The notes: generated by a model not told the origin, from the letters alone. Positions 26,619 through 36,122 are shown, numbered from the stretch's first letter. The stretch: 64,000 nt of DNA from Marinomonas phaeophyticola (GCF_026966905.1 NZ_JAPUBN010000017.1:241358-305357), one strand, 5' to 3'. Program-made: numbers and translations.

Positions 26619-29600
26619 TTAGCTTTTATTTGGAAGTTCATTTTGGAAATGCAAGCCAATGTTGATAAGGTTTGACAAAACCATCAATAGAAACATCGAG
26701 TGACTAAACTGTTGAATTGAAACAGGTTCATCGATTAACTTAAGCCTTATTATTGGTAATGAATCATATACAACACCCGCAACACGGCGGTTTACTCTTT
26801 CACTCCCTAAATCAAAGCTCAGTAGGCACGTAGAGAAAATACTTTTTGCATTGCAAACCTGTGAAAGCGGAATATACATCTTCTTTTTGGCGTCATACCA
26901 TGATTGTGCCCAGACTTTTCTGAGCTCAGAAAATGCTTGTTCATTTGATTGTTGAAAACTAATTAAATGGGTTAGTAGATTATAAAAAGCAGGATCCTTA
27001 AAGTAATTTCTTGCTTCATAGAGGCGAGATTGCCCAATAAATTCTACACCCTCTTCATTTGATGTTATTTGATATGCTCTATATGAAACATCATTGGTTA
27101 AAACAGTCTGATAAGCATGCCTTACAGTTTCAACATAATAATGTGTTAACTCGTAATGCAGGTCGGACGGTCCCACAGGATCTACATCAGGCGTCTCATT
27201 AGACTGTCTTTCTGAGTCCTCTAGATATCTTAGCGCTCTTTCAATTTTCTGAATCTGGAGGACTTGAGTAGTCACATCGTCTTTGCACCTAGAGCTTAAT
27301 GCCGGCTTTTGATCGAACGACTCAATTTGATAGGCTTCCTCTTCAAGAGGACTTTCTTTTTGCGTTTTTTTTAGTACGACATAACTTGTAGACAGCCCTT
27401 GTTCACTCTTCATCTCTGTGAAGCGCTTCCGATCAACACGAATAAGCTTAGAAAGTGTACCATCCAATAATTTAACTCTTTTAAATTCCAGTTCAACGGA
27501 CAGCCACCTCCAATACTCCATCAGATGAGTATAAGATGATAATGTTGTTGTAGCATTCGAATGGCCGACCATGAGAGCCAATGCTGGAAACAAAGCATGG
27601 CGCGTTGAAGGTATGGAGATAGCTCTTTCCATGAAACGTTTTTGAAAACCAGAAAATGTATCAGTGCGCACCCATTCTTTAACGACCTTTGAAATCGGAT
27701 CTTGTTGGCGATCCTCGAGAACGAGTGATGAGGCAGTAAAGCTGATAAAAGTATGTCTCCCATCGTGCAATCGCATATCTGGCTCACCCGTCACGAGCTT
27801 TAGTGTCTCAATAACGCGGCTAAACTGACTGTCCATATGGCGTATTTCTTTCGGGTTGACTGAGTCAAAGAAAAGCGGGACAGACTTATTTTTCTGCCCT
27901 TTTGCTTTCTCGATACAGGAACCTAGTATTTCCAACTCTTCCTCGTTCAAAAACAATGAATATGGAATCCGACGATTTCCGCTTTTCGATTTTACCCGAA
28001 CAGTTTCTTTTGATATGCGGTGCGTCCTCACATAAAGCACTTGCTCCTCACATGAGAAATCTCTTAACTTTAATCTCCGTATTTCTTCTCGCCTCAATCC
28101 TAGACGGCAACATAAGATCAAAATTGCTGCATTCGTAAACCGCTCTTCTGCGTTCAGATCTTTATCTAATAGCAAAAGCGAGAGTGCTTGCCCGTATTCC
28201 CATGGCATGATAATTCTGCCAGTCGAACTCTCTTCATCTTCCTCGACATCCAAATCACGAAAATCAAATTTAGCGACACCAAAATACTCATGAATAACAG
28301 AATGAAAACGAACCAATATCTTTGCTCTTTCAGCGCGGTTTTCAATATCTCCCGCATCAATAATATCTTGATAAAGATCTGAAAAATCTTCGTAGTCAAA
28401 TGTCGTCAAAGATTGGTTTGCAGCAAACTCAAAAAGACGCGGAACAACTTTTGAGAAGTAAGTTAGAATGGTTGAAGGAGCTAAACCGCCATAACGCTGC
28501 CCTCTTCGCCCAGAAATTACGTACAACCATGTTAAAACAAGTACAATAATTTCTGGTAATTCCTTGGAAGCCTTTACGAGATCAGAAAGTTTTTCTAATG
28601 TATTTGACGAAATTTGTTCTTGCCAAAAACAGATGATTTTCTCTTTTGATGTGCCAGGGTACTTACTGAGTTTGTTACGGAAGTCTGCCATAAACTGCTT
28701 AAAGTAATCGTTCGTACGTGACTTTGCCTTAAAAAATGAACGCTCTGCAATAACGTTCATTGTGGCTTCTCCATTTGATGGCATGATGTAACGATGCTTA
28801 CGATCTAGCATTCTTAATAGAGTATGCTCTGAAAATCCTTTTACTCTGAGGGTTCCTTGGCGTAGCCCGTAAAGAGCGCCCGTCTCTGACCACCTAGGTG
28901 CATGATCAATAAGTTGATAAAGCTTACTAAGAGTCATTTTTTTATCATGCATCTGTCGAAACAGAGCTAACAGCTTTGTAAACCCATTAGCTATTGATTT
29001 ATCAACTTTGGATTCAGGGCAATTGCCATTCATTAGTAGCTCTAATTTCTGTGGATTAAGGTAAACACTCTGTGAGTCAGCTCTCTTAACCAACATTGCT
29101 AGGAGCAACGCAGATAACCCACCAAAGAAAATCAGCTCCTCTTTGCCTACCACCGCAGTCAGGTGACCGCTCATATACTTTACTGACTTGATGATCACTG
29201 TTGAACGAAGCATTTGTGGGCGAAGATATCCCGTGCAGTCTAGTATCATGGAGAAAAATAAAAGGTTACTCAGAGTTTCAAGAGAAACATGTTTGTGCTG
29301 AGTTATTAACGCTTGTGCAAAGTCATAAAATGTCGAGCTAATTTGACTATAGTTTCGCTCATTGAACATCACATCGTAAGGCAAGACAGCATTAGCTACT
29401 GGGGACTTTTTAAAGTTGTGACCTAGTGCGGAATGTAATTCATCACTGTCGATTTCAATCTGCTCACCATCGCTCAACTCCAGCTTTTTAAGTAATATCA
29501 ATGCTTGTTCATGCAGGTATGGGTCGTCCCTGTAATACTCAGATAGCAGCTCGTAAAAGTCTTGATTTATCTTAATTGCTTTATCCAATAAAGACTTCAA

Positions 29601-31322
29601 GTCAGACTGTATTTTTTGCTTAGAATTTTTCGATTGATTGCGAGACTTTTTCTGAATAGACCTTGGGACAAATTGCCCTTTGTTGTGCATCTTCGAATGA
29701 GAAAAACTTGTTCGTCCAAGTAAGCTAAAACCGAGTCCATCAAGGCATTTTGAAATAACTTTTCGGTGTATTTCAACCTCAGCGCCGCCGTACCGCATCA
29801 AAGAAGTATTTTGAAACGAATGCATATCAGTAGAAATATGCCCCATTTGATGGTCCAAGAATGGAACGGCTTCTTCGAAAGTAAATAGCGTATGATAGGA
29901 AAGGTGACGCATTGCATTCTGCGGTAGAGTCCACTCACCTCCCATAAACGCTTCAATTTGCGAAGTGCTTGGTGCCGCTAATACACCATTATCCAACCAC
30001 AACCCCAGAAAAGAGGCATTACTATCACGATGAATAGACGCCTTCAGCACCACAGCCATTTTTTTATCGAGTAAGCGAACCCTTTTAATGATCTGTTCAA
30101 TCCACCCAAGAGTGTTATTGATCTGCTTAGTCATTAATTCAGGAATTGGGATAATTCGAGTCGCGCTCTCACCAAAATGAATTTTATCGGCTACCAGTAC
30201 GCTTGTGTAATCATCGTTCCAGCAATAATGCTCAATAAAAATGCTTTTATTACGGCGGTGACTCGTAACCGAACAAAACATCAAAACAGTGTATGAGACG
30301 AGCTGATTATAGATTTCTCGCAAAGTAACAAGAGAGTTGTTCGCTCTTACATTTCTGAGAGATGCATTTAAAGCCGACACTTTTTCAGCCAAATGTTCTG
30401 AAAAAGCTGCTTTATTGATCGCCAACTTAGAACCGATTACGGAATTGCCTCCGGCAAGGTCCACTTGATGATCAAAACCAAAACCTAATGACTCGCTACA
30501 GGTGTTCATAAATGCTAGCTGAGAATTTTGGACTGTGTCCGACATGTAGTAATGCCAAGTAGACAAACCAAATTCATTATTCGCGAATATAAGTGCCGCT
30601 CTATGGCGACCGTACTTGGAAACCACACAACCATAAAGCAAATAACGAAGTACTTTTGGGCTAAGGCGTCTATTTAAGCAACCATAGTGAACTATTTCAG
30701 CACATGCTCTCGTTAACAAATCATTCGCTTTCTGTAAAATTTCATCCGGTAAAATTTGTTCAATTAAATCTGCTTGGTATCCGGCAAAGAAAGTTCGAAA
30801 CAACTTCAGAAATGGATTTGGTATTGGTAAAGCCAACCATTCAGTATGCGGTAACAACCATTTAAAATCTCTCTCACTAGGCTCGTAACGATCAGCGATA
30901 TCAAGCTCTTTGCGCCAATATATCCCTGATGCGATGTCAACAATGCCATAAGATCTATCAGTTTTTTTGAAGCTATCAGTATCCCCCTCTGATACAGAAA
31001 GATGCAAACCAAGCACCTCATGCAATTTCAAAGACGTTAAGATAGATAAAAATGCGAGTGTTGAACTAACAGTCGGTTGTGCACTATTAATCCATTGAAT
31101 TGCTTTGCTAAGCTCATAAGACGTTAAACGGTAAGTAACAAATGTGAGGCCAAATTGTTCTTTAGCCGATAGAATTTGATTTCTAAATAAGTCACGTTCA
31201 GCTTTTGCTGATGGATTAATTGAATTTTGGTCTAGCTCGATGTTGCCAACATCAGGGGTATCTTCGATATCTAAGTCATTCCCAGAAAAAGGAAATGGCT
31301 CGACGCTGACTGGCTCTTCCAC
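26619..31322 (-). CDS. Giant protein with two tyrosine-recombinase-like regions
   Basis: This 1567-residue protein contains a canonical tyrosine-recombinase catalytic set in its C-terminal half: Arg in CRLGLRREEIRRL (about 1077), HxxR in RLHDGRHTF (about 1187), and GHSNATTTLSSYTHL (about 1250) with a likely nucleophile Tyr. The N-terminal half shows a second, degenerate set: TSHRRNKS (about 353), AMRHLSYHTL (about 470) and QMGHISTDMHSF, where the Tyr position appears to be Phe. Ordinary integrases are 300-450 residues. It is the last gene of a three-gene run. The arrangement recalls, from memory, the Gamma-Mobile-Trio elements with a large recombinase gene; I did not confirm this. Confidence 0.8.
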   Translation of the reverse strand: MEEPVSVEPFPFSGNDLDIEDTPDVGNIELDQNSINPSAKAERDLFRNQILSAKEQFGLTFVTYRLTSYELSKAIQWINSAQPTVSSTLAFLSILTSLKLHEVLGLHLSVSEGDTDSFKKTDRSYGIVDIASGIYWRKELDIADRYEPSERDFKWLLPHTEWLALPIPNPFLKLFRTFFAGYQADLIEQILPDEILQKANDLLTRACAEIVHYGCLNRRLSPKVLRYLLYGCVVSKYGRHRAALIFANNEFGLSTWHYYMSDTVQNSQLAFMNTCSESLGFGFDHQVDLAGGNSVIGSKLAINKAAFSEHLAEKVSALNASLRNVRANNSLVTLREIYNQLVSYTVLMFCSVTSHRRNKSIFIEHYCWNDDYTSVLVADKIHFGESATRIIPIPELMTKQINNTLGWIEQIIKRVRLLDKKMAVVLKASIHRDSNASFLGLWLDNGVLAAPSTSQIEAFMGGEWTLPQNAMRHLSYHTLFTFEEAVPFLDHQMGHISTDMHSFQNTSLMRYGGAEVEIHRKVISKCLDGLGFSLLGRTSFSHSKMHNKGQFVPRSIQKKSRNQSKNSKQKIQSDLKSLLDKAIKINQDFYELLSEYYRDDPYLHEQALILLKKLELSDGEQIEIDSDELHSALGHNFKKSPVANAVLPYDVMFNERNYSQISSTFYDFAQALITQHKHVSLETLSNLLFFSMILDCTGYLRPQMLRSTVIIKSVKYMSGHLTAVVGKEELIFFGGLSALLLAMLVKRADSQSVYLNPQKLELLMNGNCPESKVDKSIANGFTKLLALFRQMHDKKMTLSKLYQLIDHAPRWSETGALYGLRQGTLRVKGFSEHTLLRMLDRKHRYIMPSNGEATMNVIAERSFFKAKSRTNDYFKQFMADFRNKLSKYPGTSKEKIICFWQEQISSNTLEKLSDLVKASKELPEIIVLVLTWLYVISGRRGQRYGGLAPSTILTYFSKVVPRLFEFAANQSLTTFDYEDFSDLYQDIIDAGDIENRAERAKILVRFHSVIHEYFGVAKFDFRDLDVEEDEESSTGRIIMPWEYGQALSLLLLDKDLNAEERFTNAAILILCCRLGLRREEIRRLKLRDFSCEEQVLYVRTHRISKETVRVKSKSGNRRIPYSLFLNEEELEILGSCIEKAKGQKNKSVPLFFDSVNPKEIRHMDSQFSRVIETLKLVTGEPDMRLHDGRHTFISFTASSLVLEDRQQDPISKVVKEWVRTDTFSGFQKRFMERAISIPSTRHALFPALALMVGHSNATTTLSSYTHLMEYWRWLSVELEFKRVKLLDGTLSKLIRVDRKRFTEMKSEQGLSTSYVVLKKTQKESPLEEEAYQIESFDQKPALSSRCKDDVTTQVLQIQKIERALRYLEDSERQSNETPDVDPVGPSDLHYELTHYYVETVRHAYQTVLTNDVSYRAYQITSNEEGVEFIGQSRLYEARNYFKDPAFYNLLTHLISFQQSNEQAFSELRKVWAQSWYDAKKKMYIPLSQVCNAKSIFSTCLLSFDLGSERVNRRVAGVVYDSLPIIRLKLIDEPVSIQQFSHSMFLLMVLSNLINIGLHFQNELPNKS

Positions 31323-31324
31323 TC

Positions 31325-31942
31325 CTAGTTCAGGCCGTCTTGAACGTATCCTTTTTTTACCTTTGAAGGTGTCTCTTCTTTATGATTTGAGCATAGGTTC
31401 CAGCCATCTCGAACCATTTTTAAATAAGCCTGCGAAACCACATATTGGTCGGTTATTTCAGTACAGAAATACTCGAGTGTTTCAATTACTGTCAACTGAT
31501 TAGGGATTTGCTTTATCTTTGAACTATTAGCCCTATGTGACAAAATTAACCGAATATTATCAGCCGCTTCAGCAATCGTAACAAAACTTAACTTTGCCTC
31601 ACGAGAAAGTAAAGCATAGTAAATAGATGCCATTAACTTATGAACAATAATTGGATCAATGTCGTTAGAGAGTATTTTTAAATTTAGAGACAACAGAGAA
31701 AGAAGCTGATATTGATTGATCCTGCCCTTACATGTTTTTCCGGCTTCATCCAACGTGGCCTCAAAGTCAACTTCACTTAAGATACATGATTCATCCAAAG
31801 TAATATTGGCTTCAGCATCAGAACTCCCGGACTTAACGAGATAGTAGCTAAGCAAATCCCCACCAATCCGTTGAAGTTTTACAGTTGCAAATTCTGGCAG
31901 ACTATTCTCAAGAGCTTTTTTTAGTAGCGGATGCCGGTTCAA
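31325..31942 (-). CDS. Second protein of the recombinase trio, unknown
   Basis: This 205-residue protein is largely helical with no signal peptide or recognised motif. It ends 2 bp before the giant recombinase gene and overlaps the upstream gene by 4 bp, so the three are translated as a unit. I infer a partner protein of the recombinase. No function can be read from the sequence. Confidence 0.75.
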   Translation of the reverse strand: MNRHPLLKKALENSLPEFATVKLQRIGGDLLSYYLVKSGSSDAEANITLDESCILSEVDFEATLDEAGKTCKGRINQYQLLSLLSLNLKILSNDIDPIIVHKLMASIYYALLSREAKLSFVTIAEAADNIRLILSHRANSSKIKQIPNQLTVIETLEYFCTEITDQYVVSQAYLKMVRDGWNLCSNHKEETPSKVKKGYVQDGLN

Positions 31943-32769
31943 TGCGTAATTTCCATCTGAGTACTACTAAACGAAAAATGAATCAATTCAAATTTTTTCT
32001 CAGCCAACGGTTTAACTACAAAGTCATACAGCACATAAGTATCAATTGAAAAACCCTTACTTTTCTCCAATGCTGAATATTGTTCAGCACTAACAAGCAC
32101 TTCTTTTTTACCTTTACCACTTTTAGGGATAATTTCAATACTCGGTCCTTTCTTGTGCACATCACTTATTTCATAATTCAGAAATGAAATTTCTTTAGCA
32201 TCAAGTTTAAAATCGGGTTTTTCAGGCGGACTAAGGATCTCTATTTGATGAGGCTCTTCGTGCCCCTCTACTTGAATACCAAACTCTTTAACTCTTTGAT
32301 TGCATGCAATTTCGTGAAGAATTTTAATAGCCTCAAACGCATCTTGAACTTTTGAAAAGCCAGATGCTTCATATGACTCTGACGCAGGTTGGTCAACTTC
32401 ATTAAGCTGTTCGATGGACTTTGTCATACCCTTGAAATGTAGATTCAACACATCACAAACAATTTCATTTACAGAATTAAGGAGATCAGGAGAGCTATCT
32501 GAAAAGTCATAATTTATCTGAATATGCTCCTCAAGCGCGGCGACTGAAAACTTTCTCGCATCAAGTTTAAAGCCAGCATCCTTCTTACGACCTTCTATTG
32601 GAGAGCCTTTACCATTAGCAACTTTTGCAAGTAAAGTTACTAGGCTGCCTATCAGATCTATAGATTTATTCCCGCTCGTACTGATATTGCTAAATACAAT
32701 CGCATTCAGTTTCTTATCAAACGTGACATCTTTAAGTTTTATGTTAATTCTGCAAACGGTTTGTATCAT
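31939..32769 (-). CDS. First protein of the recombinase trio, unknown
   Basis: The product from ATG 32769 is about 276 residues. I chose this start because GGAGG lies 4 nt upstream; the frame is open to an ATG at 32796 that has no ribosome site. The protein is soluble, with a two-part layout split by an acidic linker (about 120-140), and ends in a beta-rich region (HFSFSSTQMEITH). I do not recognise it. It overlaps the next gene by 4 bp. Confidence 0.75.
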   Translation of the reverse strand: MIQTVCRINIKLKDVTFDKKLNAIVFSNISTSGNKSIDLIGSLVTLLAKVANGKGSPIEGRKKDAGFKLDARKFSVAALEEHIQINYDFSDSSPDLLNSVNEIVCDVLNLHFKGMTKSIEQLNEVDQPASESYEASGFSKVQDAFEAIKILHEIACNQRVKEFGIQVEGHEEPHQIEILSPPEKPDFKLDAKEISFLNYEISDVHKKGPSIEIIPKSGKGKKEVLVSAEQYSALEKSKGFSIDTYVLYDFVVKPLAEKKFELIHFSFSSTQMEITH

Positions 32770-32916
32770 TAAACCTCCAAGCGGCATCCACTTCATTCGA
32801 ACAATAAATCATTAATATTGTTTGGAATTTACACAGATTTGGGGAAAAATAAAAATTAAAACACAATAAAATGACGCCTATTTACATAAATTAACAATTT
32901 TCACTAAAAGTAACAT

Positions 32917-33942
32917 TTATGAAATACAAACACCCCTTCTTAATAATTCATCAGAAAGCTTCAATAATTTCGCTGCTTCACTCATCATCTCCTCTCTCAA
33001 AAATGCTGGCTCATGCACAACAACACTAGCCCCCTGACCACGCAACCAAACACGAGTATCACAGTCATCAGGAACAACGGCACGTAAGAGAAACCATTCA
33101 ACGTTAGGAGTATTCAAAATCAGTTGAGAATCACTTAGCTTGGTTTCCTCAAGCCTTTTTGCCAGATCCTTAGAAATAAGAGCACTTAAATGGATTGGCT
33201 CATCAGAGTATTTAAAACCAGATTCTCCACTATCAATATATTTTTTAACAGAGAAGTTTGGGTTGGGTCGGAAGCTTTCACGAGAAAATTCTAAAGACCT
33301 AAACCTCTGAAGAGCATACTGTCGAACGTCCTTATAATCATTATAAGAACCTAGAACATAGGTGGCACTTTTACGAACCATTAACCCATACGGATGCAGA
33401 GTAAAAGATTTTAGCTCATTCTTCTTATGACTACAGTAAGCAACGTCTAAAGCCTTATTAGACATAATTGCATCACAAATTAATTCCCAGACATCGGGGT
33501 CTATAGAGGCAGGAACGAGAGACTTACCATCCGGAATAATTCTTACCTTATCCATCCAACTAGCATACGTCTTATCAGATTGTGATTTTAAGAAGCTTTT
33601 CGCTCTATTTAATTGAGGATTCAATTGCGCCAGAAGCGGTGCAGGCATGATGCTTTGCAGATATTCATTAACTAAAATTGTATTTACAGCAGATGGCACA
33701 TCCATTGATGCAAAACTCCCCTGATAGTCTTCAGTAAAGCACCACCTGTTCGGGCGAACCTTATTGTTGCAGATTATAGGGTAGTATTTTGCTAAAGCAG
33801 CAAGATCTCTCTGCAAACTACGAAGGGTTACCGAAAAGCCTTTTTCTTCCAGCTTTTCGAGCATATCTTTTGTTGAAATACTAGGCTTAGGCGCAATCGG
33901 CATTTGCTCCAGTATGCAGATATATCGAATGATATGGTCCAT
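32917..33942 (-). CDS. WYL-domain transcriptional regulator
   Basis: The 341-residue protein has an N-terminal winged helix (STKDMLEKLEEKGFSVTLRS, about residues 23-42, then LQRDL) followed by a WYL domain (about 155-215; ALDVAYCSHKK, LHPYGLMVRKSATYVLGSY, YALQRFRSLEFS) and a C-terminal WCX extension. WYL regulators of this build often repress phage-defence and mobile-element genes. It lies 147 bp upstream of the trio on the same strand and may control it. Confidence 0.85.
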   Translation of the reverse strand: MDHIIRYICILEQMPIAPKPSISTKDMLEKLEEKGFSVTLRSLQRDLAALAKYYPIICNNKVRPNRWCFTEDYQGSFASMDVPSAVNTILVNEYLQSIMPAPLLAQLNPQLNRAKSFLKSQSDKTYASWMDKVRIIPDGKSLVPASIDPDVWELICDAIMSNKALDVAYCSHKKNELKSFTLHPYGLMVRKSATYVLGSYNDYKDVRQYALQRFRSLEFSRESFRPNPNFSVKKYIDSGESGFKYSDEPIHLSALISKDLAKRLEETKLSDSQLILNTPNVEWFLLRAVVPDDCDTRVWLRGQGASVVVHEPAFLREEMMSEAAKLLKLSDELLRRGVCIS

Positions 33943-34480
33943 TTTATATACTCATAACGTATTTAAAATAAATTCTATCCTAGAGAGTACCTTGATTGTT
34001 AGTTAGATATTCCCTTAAAACCCAATAGCTCTCGTTTATATAAGCCCACACTTCTCGAAAAAACCGAGTACAGCCCATCTTCAGCGACACTTTAAGCACC
34101 GACTAACAAAAACCCTAGTCACACTAGCATCAACTATAAATCCATTCACACAAAACCTAGCGAACACAAAAAGCAACAAAGATTACAAATTAGCAGAGAG
34201 ATAGTAAGAGTCAATAAGGTGAAATAAGGTACTCGAAAAACAGAACTAGAGGATCTGTGACTCATTAGTACGAATCTCAAAAACATACAAGAAATGCTTT
34301 TGAAATGTGGCATTAAAAAATAGAAATTGCCATTTATGGCACAGATTGGTCACACTGAAGTCACACAACATATTTAAAATAAATATGGTCACAGATTGGT
34401 CACAAATATCATGTGACATAAAGGTAAGAAAAAATCTTGTAAATCAGATGATTATGAGAAAATTACTGAGGATAAAATGA
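33943..34480. other. Gene-free stretch between the WYL gene and the tRNA array
   Basis: No gene is evident in these 538 bp. They contain direct repeats and palindromes close to the tRNA-Val 3' end (listed next) and a 14-bp repeat TATTTAAAATAAAT at 33960-33973 and 34371-34384. I read it as the edge of the integrated element plus the promoter of the WYL gene. Confidence 0.5.
34340..34404. repeat. Paired CACAGATTGGTCACA repeats around a palindrome
   Basis: CACAGATTGGTCACA is exact at 34340-34354 and 34390-34404, 50 bp apart. Between them, 34369-34387 is a perfect palindrome (CATATTTA-aaa-TAAATATG). More GTCACA and one inverted TGTGAC flank the pair. The site lies 77-141 bp from the tRNA-Val 3' end, where arm-type recombinase or excisionase sites would be expected. 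A WYL operator is the alternative. Confidence 0.55.
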
Positions 34481-34556
34481 TGGTGGGTGTGGAGAGGTTC
34501 GAACTCCCGACATTCGCCTTGTAAGGGCGACGCTCTCCCAACTGAGCTACACACCC
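34481..34556 (-). tRNA. tRNA-Val(UAC), copy 1
   Basis: It folds as a full cloverleaf of 76 nt with encoded CCA. The anticodon loop CTTACAA gives anticodon UAC. Its 3' flank (left) differs from the other Val copies from 3 bp beyond CCA, which marks the likely element junction. Confidence 0.95.
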
Positions 34557-34609
34557 ATTTTTATGCTTTCGCATTCAAACAGTTTGCCAAATTATCACAT
34601 TAGGATAAA

Positions 34610-34686
34610 TGGCGGAACGGACGGGACTCGAACCCGCGACCCCCTGCGTGACAGGCAGGTATTCTAACCAACTGAACTACCGCTCC
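34610..34686 (-). tRNA. tRNA-Asp(GUC), copy 1
   Basis: 77 nt with encoded CCA; the anticodon loop CTGTCAC gives GUC. Part of the Val-Asp tandem repeat. Confidence 0.95.
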
Positions 34687-34733
34687 ATTTATCGATTTTG
34701 CGTCTGACGACGAAGCCTTTACATCGCTTTAGA

Positions 34734-34809
34734 TGGTGGGTGTGGAGAGGTTCGAACTCCCGACATTCGCCTTGTAAGGGCGACGCTCTCCCAACTGAGC
34801 TACACACCC
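34734..34809 (-). tRNA. tRNA-Val(UAC), copy 2
   Basis: Identical to copy 1 over 76 nt, including CCA. Confidence 0.95.
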
Positions 34810-34862
34810 ATTTTTATGCTTTCGCATTCAAACAGTTTGCCAAATTATCACATTAGGATAAA

Positions 34863-34939
34863 TGGCGGAACGGACGGGACTCGAACCCGCGACCCCCTGC
34901 GTGACAGGCAGGTATTCTAACCAACTGAACTACCGCTCC
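34863..34939 (-). tRNA. tRNA-Asp(GUC), copy 2
   Basis: Identical to Asp copy 1; 77 nt with CCA. Confidence 0.95.
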
Positions 34940-34986
34940 ATTTATCGATTTTGCGTCTGACGACGAAGCCTTTACATCGCTTTAGA

Positions 34987-35062
34987 TGGTGGGTGTGGAG
35001 AGGTTCGAACTCCCGACATTCGCCTTGTAAGGGCGACGCTCTCCCAACTGAGCTACACACCC
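34987..35062 (-). tRNA. tRNA-Val(UAC), copy 3
   Basis: Identical to the other Val copies; 76 nt with CCA. Confidence 0.95.
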
Positions 35063-35115
35063 ATTTTCATGCTTTCGCATTCAAACAGTTTGCCAAATTA
35101 TCACATTAGGATAAA

Positions 35116-35192
35116 TGGCGGAACGGACGGGACTCGAACCCGCGACCCCCTGCGTGACAGGCAGGTATTCTAACCAACTGAACTACCGCTCC
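35116..35192 (-). tRNA. tRNA-Asp(GUC), copy 3
   Basis: Identical to the other Asp copies; 77 nt with CCA. Confidence 0.95.
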
Positions 35193-35239
35193 ATTTGTCG
35201 ATTTTGCGTCTGACGACGAAGCCTTTACATCGCTTTAGA

Positions 35240-35315
35240 TGGTGGGTGTGGAGAGGTTCGAACTCCCGACATTCGCCTTGTAAGGGCGACGCTCTCCCAA
35301 CTGAGCTACACACCC
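35240..35315 (-). tRNA. tRNA-Val(UAC), copy 4
   Basis: Fourth Val copy; its 5' side now borders the Thr genes instead of another Asp unit. Confidence 0.95.
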
Positions 35316-35325
35316 TAGAACTAAG

Positions 35326-35401
35326 TGGTGCCGCCACCAAGAGTCGAACTCGGGACCCTCTGATTACAAGTCAGATGCTCTACCAACTGAGCTATAGCGG
35401 C
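35326..35401 (-). tRNA. tRNA-Thr(UGU), copy 1
   Basis: 76 nt with CCA; the anticodon loop CTTGTAA gives UGU. Confidence 0.95.
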
Positions 35402-35427
35402 ATTTCTTAATTTTCTATTTGATTTAA

Positions 35428-35503
35428 TGGTGCCGCCACCAAGAGTCGAACTCGGGACCCTCTGATTACAAGTCAGATGCTCTACCAACTGAGCTATAGC
35501 GGC
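35428..35503 (-). tRNA. tRNA-Thr(UGU), copy 2
   Basis: Identical to Thr copy 1; the spacers between the Thr genes differ in sequence. Confidence 0.95.
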
Positions 35504-35531
35504 ATTTCATAAATCTTACTGTTTTCTTGAA

Positions 35532-35607
35532 TGGTGCCGCCACCAAGAGTCGAACTCGGGACCCTCTGATTACAAGTCAGATGCTCTACCAACTGAGCTA
35601 TAGCGGC
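35532..35607 (-). tRNA. tRNA-Thr(UGU), copy 3
   Basis: Identical to Thr copy 1. Confidence 0.95.
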
Positions 35608-35636
35608 ATTTCTTTATTTCTACGCTTACACCTAAG

Positions 35637-35712
35637 TGGTGCCGACACCAAGAGTCGAACTCGGGACCCTCTGATTACAAGTCAGATGCTCTACCAACTG
35701 AGCTATATCGGC
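35637..35712 (-). tRNA. tRNA-Thr(UGU), copy 4, acceptor-stem variant
   Basis: It differs from the other Thr copies at one acceptor-stem pair: 5' GCCGATA with 3' TGTCGGC replaces GCCGCTA with TGGCGGC. Both sides changed, so pairing is kept (C-G to A-T). Confidence 0.93.
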
Positions 35713-35759
35713 TTCATAGAAACATTCAAAAAAAACATTTCAATGGTCTACACAAATAA

Positions 35760-35835
35760 TGGTGCCGCCACCAAGAGTCGAACTCGGGACCCTCTGATTA
35801 CAAGTCAGATGCTCTACCAACTGAGCTATAGCGGC
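35760..35835 (-). tRNA. tRNA-Thr(UGU), copy 5
   Basis: Identical to Thr copy 1; first Thr gene after tRNA-Pro in transcription order. Confidence 0.95.
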
Positions 35836-35847
35836 AAAAACACTATT

Positions 35848-35924
35848 TGGTCGGGACGGCAGGATTTGAACCTGCGACCACTAACACCCCATGCTAGTGC
35901 GCTACCAGACTGCGCTACGCCCCG
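35848..35924 (-). tRNA. tRNA-Pro(GGG)
   Basis: 77 nt with CCA; the anticodon loop ATGGGGT gives GGG, as in proL. It is first in transcription order of the array. Confidence 0.92.
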
Positions 35925-36122
35925 CCTGATAACTACTGAAACGAACGTTGTCGTTGCCAGCGGGTGCGTATATTACTATAACAATCTGAAAAGGGAAGAG
36001 TTTTTTTAACTTTTTTAGATTAATTTAAAAAATAACCCTTCCAATCTTTCTATAGCCATCAAGAAGTTAGCCATAAGTAAGCTATCGTTCATTTAACAAC
36101 CAAAAATATAAGATAATAAGAA

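Larger units (their letters stand above)
1..34480. mobile_element. Composite accessory region, right edge at tRNA-Val
   Basis: Everything left of the tRNA array is cargo-like: metal resistance, an IS, toxin-antitoxin genes, conjugation debris, a defence operon and a large recombinase trio. The tandem Val-Asp array is interrupted exactly beyond a tRNA-Val 3' end, next to repeats suited to recombinase binding. The left edge is outside the window or unrecognised, and the region may be several elements in a row. Confidence 0.45.
34481..35315. repeat. Tandem 253-bp Val-Asp tRNA repeat, 3.3 copies
   Basis: Val genes start at 34481, 34734, 34987 and 35240, exactly 253 bp apart, and Asp genes at 34610, 34863 and 35116 keep the same period. 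Spacers are identical apart from one or two bases, so the unit was duplicated recently or is kept uniform by recombination. Confidence 0.9.

Noticed and set aside
33960..34384. 14-bp repeat TATTTAAAATAAAT as an element attachment pair
   Set aside because: The sequence is AT-only and both copies lie on the same side of the trio; chance similarity is likely.
35195..36009. Open frames encoding repeated [21 protein letters not shown] peptides
   Set aside because: They are antisense readings of tRNA-Val, Thr and Pro genes, a common annotation artefact.
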